A stretch of 64,000 nucleotides of DNA, from assembly GCF_009828585.1 (NCBI RefSeq), contig NZ_WSRZ01000003.1:62001-126000 (forward strand), read 5' to 3'. Position numbers and translations under genes: made by a program. Under the pieces are notes generated by a model. The model saw only the letters and a program-made list of their open reading frames with translations. It was not told the DNA's origin and searched no databases. Source of the DNA: Shewanella litoralis (GTDB lineage: Bacteria; Pseudomonadota; Gammaproteobacteria; Enterobacterales; Shewanellaceae). This document shows, piece by piece, positions 58,552 to 64,000 of this stretch. Numbering within the stretch: position 1 is the first letter of the stretch; each line of letters starts with the position of its first letter.

Positions 58552-58622
58552 AGTCCACACATTTGGAGTTAAATGGAGCCAAAGTTAGCTCAAATTAGTC
58601 GTTATTTTATAACGCAAAATCG

Positions 58623-59195
58623 TTACAGCTGAATAAAATTACAAATTTTATCTAATTGTTGTTCATAGCCGACAAAACTGTGGTCGCCATTGGGCTCTAG
58701 ATGTAATTCACAGCTGTGGTACTTATGTAATGCTTGTCGATAATCTAACACTTCGTCACCAGTTTGCAACAGCACCAGAAAACGGTCAGGGTGTCGTATC
58801 ACTTGAGTATCAAACTGCGCAACATCATCTCGATGTTGCGGTAACACCTGATAATGCTCATTGGTATAGGGATTATATTGAGGCCCGATAAACTGTTCAA
58901 ATAATTCGAAGGGTTTTACCGCCGGATTAACCAAAACAGCCCTTCCGCCATAGGTTTCGGCTAAATAACTAGCAAAATAGCCACCTAACGATGACCCAAT
59001 AAAGCGTAATGTTTGCCCTTGTTGTTTAGCTTGTTCGGTAAATTCACATAACAGTGTCATCGCAGCATGCGGTGAAGAAGGCAATTGCGGTTGATGAAAT
59101 ACGACATGAGGGTAATGTTGATGAATATACTGAGCGGTTTGAACGGCCTTATCCGACTGCGGCGAGCTATTAAAACCATGTATATAAAGCAGCAT
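58623..59195 (-). CDS. yqiA: YqiA family alpha/beta-hydrolase (esterase)
   Basis: 190 residues, E. coli YqiA 193. Nucleophile elbow FIGSSLGGYFASYLA, N-terminal LYIHGFNSSPQSDKA, catalytic Asp in QTGDEVLDY and His in GDHSFVGYE. A general esterase with palmitoyl-CoA and short-ester activity in E. coli. In the cpdA-yqiA-parE order found in E. coli. Confidence 0.93.
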   Translation of the reverse strand: MLLYIHGFNSSPQSDKAVQTAQYIHQHYPHVVFHQPQLPSSPHAAMTLLCEFTEQAKQQGQTLRFIGSSLGGYFASYLAETYGGRAVLVNPAVKPFELFEQFIGPQYNPYTNEHYQVLPQHRDDVAQFDTQVIRHPDRFLVLLQTGDEVLDYRQALHKYHSCELHLEPNGDHSFVGYEQQLDKICNFIQL

Positions 59196-59227
59196 ATGTC
59201 CTCGCGAGTCGGTAAATTACATCTTAA

Positions 59228-60067
59228 TTAGTACCCACTCGCCTTATTATCAGGGGAAAAGCGATTTCCAGGCACACGGTAAACGTTAGTACGAATGCTA
59301 CCATCGCCTGCCAACTCCAGCAAACGATAACCGGGTTGTAGTTGGTCTAAAGCAAAATAAGGTGAGAGAGGTTTAAATTGAATACACGTAGACGGTGTTG
59401 CCATTAATGGAATATCGCCATGCGGCCCCACATGAACTTTGTCGACTTGCTGATGCACATGGCCCCATAACACACCTTTAACTTGTGGGTAGGCGCTGGT
59501 ACGAGCTAAAAAATCGGTACCGTTCATCATACAGTGCTGATCAAGCCACGCACATTCCATCATAATGGGATTATGATGCATCACTAACAGTACATGCTTG
59601 TTTGGGTGAGCTTTGATGGCGGCATCAATCAGTGCAAATTGTTGCTCGCCCATGTACCCGCCAGGCTTGCCACGCACTGTTGAATCGAGCATTAAAATAA
59701 TCCATGCACCAATCACAATAAGCTGTTGGCCAAAAACCTGCTCACCCTGCATGCGCACGGCCATTAAGCGAGGGTCATCATGATTACCAGGTAAATAATG
59801 ACAAGGAAGATTAAGCGCCTCAATTCTATCAACGAAATGTTGATAAGACTCAGGCGAATAATCTTGGCTGATATCACCGGTGGCGAGTAGTAAATCAGCG
59901 GGATATTTGGTTGCCATGAACGTATTTAACACTGCTTGAAGGCTATTTGTGGTGTTAACACCTAATAGCTGACCTTCAGGATCGGCAAATAGATGCGGAT
60001 CAGTCACTTGGACTAATCGCACAGGTTCATTTTCAGCAACAGAATAATGCACTGCGTCTTTTAGCAC
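59228..60067 (-). CDS. cpdA: 3',5'-cyclic AMP phosphodiesterase
   Basis: 279 residues with class III cAMP phosphodiesterase metal ligands: TDPHLF, ATGDISQD, PGNHDD, VMHHNP and WGHVHQQVD. Hydrolyses cAMP and so acts against CRP activity; both genes are in this window. GTG start at 60067. Confidence 0.95.
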   Translation of the reverse strand: MLKDAVHYSVAENEPVRLVQVTDPHLFADPEGQLLGVNTTNSLQAVLNTFMATKYPADLLLATGDISQDYSPESYQHFVDRIEALNLPCHYLPGNHDDPRLMAVRMQGEQVFGQQLIVIGAWIILMLDSTVRGKPGGYMGEQQFALIDAAIKAHPNKHVLLVMHHNPIMMECAWLDQHCMMNGTDFLARTSAYPQVKGVLWGHVHQQVDKVHVGPHGDIPLMATPSTCIQFKPLSPYFALDQLQPGYRLLELAGDGSIRTNVYRVPGNRFSPDNKASGY

Positions 60068-60101
60068 GAAAAATCCCTAACACAAAAATATGGTAAATAA
60101 G

Positions 60102-60539
60102 CTATGACTGGCAAGCCACTCTCCTAGCGCCAATCTTCAACAGCTCCTCAAGGAATGCATTCACTTGAAACTTCTCATCGCTATGATGCATATGTATATT
60201 AGGATAATCATACACTGGCTTTAATCGATAAATCTGTTGGCTAGTTAACACTTCTGCTAATTGAGCATCATGATAGATACGAACAAGTGCTTTTGGAGAT
60301 TTAAAAAAATGTCCATTTGGTATAGGGCGCGAAATTTCGACTAACTGGGTATATTTAGTGTTTTCGATAATATTGACTAACAAAGTGCCAAATTCACCCT
60401 CAACCTGCCAAGGCTCGTTAAGGCTAAACTGTTCTGGTAACCATTTTAAAATATGCGCGTAATTACGACCGCACACAGCCAAAAATGCGCTGACATTCGG
60501 TTGATACTTTTGCTTTTTATTGTGGTTTGACACTGTCAC
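60102..60539 (-). CDS. yqiB: DUF1249 family protein YqiB
   Basis: 145 residues, matching E. coli YqiB (140) in order and in motifs YQPNVSAFLAVCGRNYAHILKWLP and VYDYPNIHMHHSDEKFQVNAFLEELL. Function unknown. GTG start at 60539, GGA 8 nt upstream. Lies between nudF and cpdA as in E. coli. Confidence 0.93.
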   Translation of the reverse strand: MTVSNHNKKQKYQPNVSAFLAVCGRNYAHILKWLPEQFSLNEPWQVEGEFGTLLVNIIENTKYTQLVEISRPIPNGHFFKSPKALVRIYHDAQLAEVLTSQQIYRLKPVYDYPNIHMHHSDEKFQVNAFLEELLKIGARRVACQS

Positions 60540-60578
60540 TCAATCGTTCCTATCTGCAAATCTTTGTCTCTAATACGT

Positions 60579-61205
60579 TTAAAGTGTATCGCGGATCATT
60601 TGGTAGTTCAGCATTAACCACTGAATACCCAGTACTGTAGAGGCGTTGTCGATGCGGCCATTGTTTACCCAATCGTAGGCTTGCTGACGACTCACAACAT
60701 GCACACGGATATCTTCATTTTCATCATCCAACCCGTGTACACCAGATGCTTTAGTCGCATCGACGTGCCCCCAAAACAAATAAAATCGTTCAGTGGTGCC
60801 GCCGGGGCTAACTAAGTAGCTGTTTATTGGTGTTAAACTTTGCAACGTTAAGCCAGCTTCTTCTGCCAATTCGCGTGTTGCGACTTGTTCTGGTGATTCG
60901 CCGGGCTCAATCATACCCGCCACTAACTCAAGAAGCCAGATTGATTTAGTAGTTGCTAATGCTGGCAGGCGAATTTGTTCAATTAACACGACTTCGTCAC
61001 GAATTGGGTCATAAGGCAGCACCACAACCGCGTTGCCGCGCTCAAAAACTTCACGGGTGACCTCACCGCTCCAACCACCTTTAAATAATTTATGTTTAAA
61101 GGTGTACTCATCTAATTGAAAAAAACCTTTATAGAGGACTTTTTTCTCAATTAGCTTAAAATCGGAATCTGCATTAAATGTCGATACACTCAGCTGGTCA
61201 GGCAT
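60579..61205 (-). CDS. nudF: ADP-ribose pyrophosphatase
   Basis: 208 residues. Nudix box GMIEPGESPEQVATRELAEEAGL is complete (GX5EX7REUXEEXGU), with the ADPRase Pro about 15 residues downstream (NSYLVSPGGTTERFYLFWG). Hydrolyses ADP-ribose. First gene of nudF-yqiB-cpdA-yqiA, divergent from tolC. Confidence 0.95.
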   Translation of the reverse strand: MPDQLSVSTFNADSDFKLIEKKVLYKGFFQLDEYTFKHKLFKGGWSGEVTREVFERGNAVVVLPYDPIRDEVVLIEQIRLPALATTKSIWLLELVAGMIEPGESPEQVATRELAEEAGLTLQSLTPINSYLVSPGGTTERFYLFWGHVDATKASGVHGLDDENEDIRVHVVSRQQAYDWVNNGRIDNASTVLGIQWLMLNYQMIRDTL

Positions 61206-61590
61206 AATTTTCCTTGTCGATTAAACAAACGCTTATATAAGCTATTTTAACAGGTTAAATTCACATAATTAATAACTAAACGGCACACTGATTACGTACA
61301 CAAACGGATTTAATTAAAATAAAATCTGTTACACTTCAAATTTGACTTGAAAAACAAAAAATCAATACTATTTAGAGTGCATGGTAGATATAAAAATAGT
61401 GCACAATGCAATTGTGTATTGTGAAGTATTTTTACAACATTGAGCACTGGAACATTGAGCACACGGCTCCGACGATTGCCACGTTAAGTTTGCTTTACTA
61501 TCTACCCTAAACTTAACGGTGCGGCATGACCAAATTAATCAGTTATTTAACACCTCAAATTCATGAGGCATTGTCTAAAAAGGGCAGCAA
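61206..61590. other. 385-bp divergent regulatory region of nudF and tolC
   Basis: A possible tolC promoter: TTGACT (61342-61347), 18-bp spacer, TACTAT (61366-61371). Downstream are a 12-bp direct repeat AACATTGAGCAC (61436-61447 and 61451-61462) and an inverted repeat CGTTAAGTTT (61482-61491)/AAACTTAACG (61509-61518) in the long 5' leader. No ORF. Confidence 0.5.
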
Positions 61591-62886
61591 ATGAAATTCA
61601 AAATTGGATCATTATACGCAGCACTAGCTTTTGCTATTGCCGCACCAGCAGCACAGGCTGACGATTTATTGCAAATTTATCAGCAAGCGCTGACTAGCGA
61701 CCCTATCGTTTTACAAGCCAAAGCACAACGTGATGCGTTATACGAAAGCATTGAAGAAAACCGTGCACCATTACTACCGACCGTCAGTGCCAATGTTGGT
61801 TATGCAAAAGCATGGAATGATCCAGCTGATGACACCGACGGCCTAACCGGTGGCGTCAGCCTAACCCAGGTAATATACGATCACAGTGCATGGGTTGGTT
61901 TAGATTTGGCTGAAATGGCTGCATCGCAAGCAGACTCTGCATATGCCTCAACATTACAATCACTGATTACTCGTGTCACTAGCGCATACTTTGATGTACT
62001 AACGGCTAAAGATAACTTTGAGTTCCAGGGTGCTGAAAAAGCGGCAATTGAACGTCAACTTGAGCAAACCAAACAACGTTTTGCGGTGGGCTTAACTGCA
62101 ATTACTGACGTGCACGAAGCTCAAGCACAATATGACCTAGCCTCAGCACTTGAGATCCTAGCGCAAAACACGCTAGACAACAGCTACGAAGCATTACGCG
62201 AAATTACCGGTATCGACCATAAGTCTATCAACGTATTAGACACCAACCGCTTCTCTGCAGGCTCTCCTGCACCAGCATCTTCAACTGAATGGTTGAAAAT
62301 GGCTGAGACCAACAGCATTGATTTAATGACTCAGCGTATTGCTAAAGATATCGCTAATGAGACCATCAGCTTATACAAAGCAGCTCACATGCCGTCTCTA
62401 AACTTTAATGCGGGTTATAACAAGGGCATGGACCAAACTCCTGGCCCAGATTACGACAACACTAATATCGGTGTGACATTAAGTATTCCATTATTTGAAG
62501 GTTTTGCGGTTTCTTCACAAGTTAAGCAGGCACAATTTGCTTATGTAGAAGCCAGTGAATTGTTAGAACAAACGCACCGTAGTGTCACTAAAAATGTTCG
62601 CAACAACTTCAATAACGTAACGGCATCGATTAGCTCTATCAAAGCCTATGAGCAATCTGTTATTTCATCTGAAAGTGCGTTAAAAGCGACTCAAGCGGGT
62701 TTTGAAGTCGGTACGCGTACCATTGTTGATGTCCTTAACCGTACTCGCGACTTATACGATTCAAAGCGTCAGTTATCAGAGGCACGTTATGGCTACATTA
62801 ACTCAATCCTAGCGCTAAAACAGGCTGCGGGTACGTTAAATGAAGATGATGTTATTGCCATTAACAACGGTTTGATTGCACAGTAA
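61591..62886 (+). CDS. tolC: TolC outer-membrane channel
   Basis: 431 residues. Signal peptide ending AAPAAQA, then the duplicated OEP domains: LLQIYQQALTSDPIVLQAKAQRDA in the first half and NETISLYKAAHMPSLNFNAGYN in the second; VGTRTIVDVLNRTRDLYDSKRQ is the typical helical-barrel end. Exit duct for drug efflux pumps and type I secretion. AAAAGGGCAGCAA before ATG. Followed by a strong terminator. Confidence 0.95.
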   Translation: MKFKIGSLYAALAFAIAAPAAQADDLLQIYQQALTSDPIVLQAKAQRDALYESIEENRAPLLPTVSANVGYAKAWNDPADDTDGLTGGVSLTQVIYDHSAWVGLDLAEMAASQADSAYASTLQSLITRVTSAYFDVLTAKDNFEFQGAEKAAIERQLEQTKQRFAVGLTAITDVHEAQAQYDLASALEILAQNTLDNSYEALREITGIDHKSINVLDTNRFSAGSPAPASSTEWLKMAETNSIDLMTQRIAKDIANETISLYKAAHMPSLNFNAGYNKGMDQTPGPDYDNTNIGVTLSIPLFEGFAVSSQVKQAQFAYVEASELLEQTHRSVTKNVRNNFNNVTASISSIKAYEQSVISSESALKATQAGFEVGTRTIVDVLNRTRDLYDSKRQLSEARYGYINSILALKQAAGTLNEDDVIAINNGLIAQ

Positions 62887-62899
62887 TCTCCATTTGTTA

Positions 62900-62933
62900 C
62901 CATAAAAAACCGCCAGTTGGCGGTTTTTTTATG
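62900..62933. terminator. Bidirectional terminator after tolC
   Basis: AAAAACCGCC pairs with GGCGGTTTTT around AGTT, flanked by CATAAAA and TTTTATG; shared by tolC and the convergent barrel gene. Confidence 0.93.
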
Positions 62934-62955
62934 GTCTGTACTTTCAGTTAAAGGC

Positions 62956-63693
62956 TTAGAAACGCAGTTCAACTCCGGCAAACGCACCTTTAAATTGAGT
63001 ATTTTGAGACACATCAGAAAAGTCGCTGACATCAAAATTAAAGTCACGGTAACCCACGCGCACTAAAGTATCGACCGCTAAATTGTCAAACTGCCAACCT
63101 AAACCTAGACCGTAGTCATAGACATTAGATTCATCAACACCAAACAATACATCTGCAAAACCAAATAAACCTAAACCAGCCATGCCGACCTGCGCACTGG
63201 CATAGCCCATAAAGATACCGCTATCAATATCAATTTGCTCAGGATGACCGGCATCAGCAACACGTAACGAGCCGTTCATTTTCTTGTAGGCTGCGCCCAA
63301 ATCAACTGACACTAAATCGTTGTCTAAAATTTCGTAATACAGCACAAAATCCGTATTGTTTAGCTCGTTGGTTACCGAGACTTCACCTTCAAATGCATGG
63401 CCATTAAACGTAAAATCGACATTGTCTAAACCGGCACTTGATTCTAAGCGATTTTCACGGATCTTAACATTTGGCACAAACGGGAAAGGATGCTCAACCG
63501 CAATCCAAACACTGCCCTGCGACGAGTCGTCAGAAAAACTGTGCGCGACACCATCGGCATCATTAAATGAATTTGTCGTGTCTGCTAACCAATAGTCGGC
63601 ACCGACTTTAAAACCCACAACAGTTGCCGCATGTGCCGATGATATGCTTAATAAACCCACTACAGCGGTGGCAAGAAGAGTCTTTTTCATCAT
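62956..63693 (-). CDS. TIGR04219 family outer-membrane beta-barrel protein
   Basis: 245 residues. Signal peptide cleaved after AHA (MKKTLLATAVVGLLSISSAHA). Alternating hydrophobic/polar strands and C-terminal Phe (FKGAFAGVELRF) mark an outer-membrane barrel; AYKKMNGSLRV and ADVLFGVDESNVYDYGLGLGWQF match the TIGR04219 family. Function unknown. The ATG overlaps the stop of the DUF2333 gene. Confidence 0.88.
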   Translation of the reverse strand: MMKKTLLATAVVGLLSISSAHAATVVGFKVGADYWLADTTNSFNDADGVAHSFSDDSSQGSVWIAVEHPFPFVPNVKIRENRLESSAGLDNVDFTFNGHAFEGEVSVTNELNNTDFVLYYEILDNDLVSVDLGAAYKKMNGSLRVADAGHPEQIDIDSGIFMGYASAQVGMAGLGLFGFADVLFGVDESNVYDYGLGLGWQFDNLAVDTLVRVGYRDFNFDVSDFSDVSQNTQFKGAFAGVELRF

Positions 63694-64000
63694 TATCCTT
63701 GAGAAATTAAGTTAGTTAAATCAATAACTGCTGCGTTAGCACGCGAGATATAATTCGCCATCACTAACGAGTGATTAGCCACTAAACCAAAACCGTTTCC
63801 GTTGAGCACAATTGGGCTCCACACTGTCTGCTGGGTCGCTTCAAGCTCACGAATAATTTGGCGTAAACTCACCTCAGCATTTTTCTTTTCTAACACATCA
63901 GCAAAATCAACTTCAATAGCACGCATAAAGTTTAATAATGCCCAGGCAGAACCACGGCTTTCATAAAATACGTCATCAATTTTCCACCAGCTGGTTTTAA
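63693..64000 (-). CDS. DUF2333 family protein, 5' end cut by window
   Basis: Only the C-terminal 102 residues are visible. The frame runs open to the right edge, with TSWWKIDDVFYESRGSAWALL before the first internal ATG, so that ATG is not the start. The visible part matches the DUF2333 family (WKIDDVFYE, ATQQTVWSPIVLNGNGFG). Full-length members are about 350 residues with an N-terminal membrane helix. Unknown function. Confidence 0.85.
   Translation of the reverse strand, partial: KTSWWKIDDVFYESRGSAWALLNFMRAIEVDFADVLEKKNAEVSLRQIIRELEATQQTVWSPIVLNGNGFGLVANHSLVMANYISRANAAVIDLTNLISQG

Overview
The window is a Gammaproteobacterial chromosome segment whose gene content and order best match Shewanella. 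The blocks crp / two-component system / DUF1338-astD-astA-argD / pabA / sspBA / petCBA / hflCKX-hfq-miaA-mutL-amiB-tsaE and the parE-parC region are Shewanella-like, and many blocks are also syntenic with E. coli (yheS-yheT-yheU-prkB-crp; tsaE...glycine tRNAs-orn-rsgA-psd-mscM; parE-yqiA-cpdA-yqiB-nudF-tolC). Species assignment is inference from synteny. I see no prophage, transposase, CRISPR array or rRNA operon. Both window ends cut genes: pepB lacks its C-terminus at the left edge and a DUF2333 gene lacks its N-terminus at the right edge.

Layout. 1-7.4 kb: pepB (minus), then sfsA, dksA, gluQ, pcnB-folK, panB, panC (plus): transcription factor, tRNA modification, polyadenylation, folate and pantothenate synthesis. 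pcnB appears to start at a non-canonical ATT, as in E. coli. 7.4-17.7 kb: a DUF4124 protein, yheV, yheS, a TIGR02444 protein, a GMC oxidoreductase plus Tat-exported partner set between yheS and yheT, then yheT-yheU, prkB, a Sel1/TPR protein and crp with a CRP-like site upstream. 17.7-26.4 kb: a small exported protein with a PhoP/PhoQ-like pair, then an arginine-succinylation cluster (argD/astC, astA, astD) ending in a DUF1338 metalloenzyme, and an HDOD protein. 26.4-35.9 kb: S9 peptidase lipoprotein, pabA, stringent starvation proteins sspA-sspB, cytochrome bc1 genes petABC and the hflKC membrane complex. 35.9-42.8 kb: hflX, hfq, miaA, mutL, amiB, tsaE, all minus, and an unrecognised 151-residue protein.

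42.8-44.75 kb is the most unusual stretch. Three identical intact tRNA-Gly(GCC) genes, behind a strong rRNA/tRNA-type promoter, are interleaved with tRNA-derived degenerate sequences: two about 100-nt pseudo-tRNAs, four tandem 72-bp repeats carrying only the 5' part of the tRNA, and three tandem repeats of about 203 bp carrying split tRNA fragments downstream of the last intact gene. The arrangement resembles the tyrT/rtT repeat locus of E. coli but is built from tRNA-Gly.

44.75-64 kb: orn (minus), rsgA-psd, mscM, a glycerophosphodiesterase, a 2-hydroxyacid dehydrogenase and bfd with a Fur-box-like site (plus); then parE, a PQQ-type sugar dehydrogenase and parC (minus), the yqiA-cpdA-yqiB-nudF run, tolC (plus), an outer-membrane beta-barrel protein and partial DUF2333 (minus). 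cAMP signalling appears twice: crp (receptor) and cpdA (cAMP phosphodiesterase).
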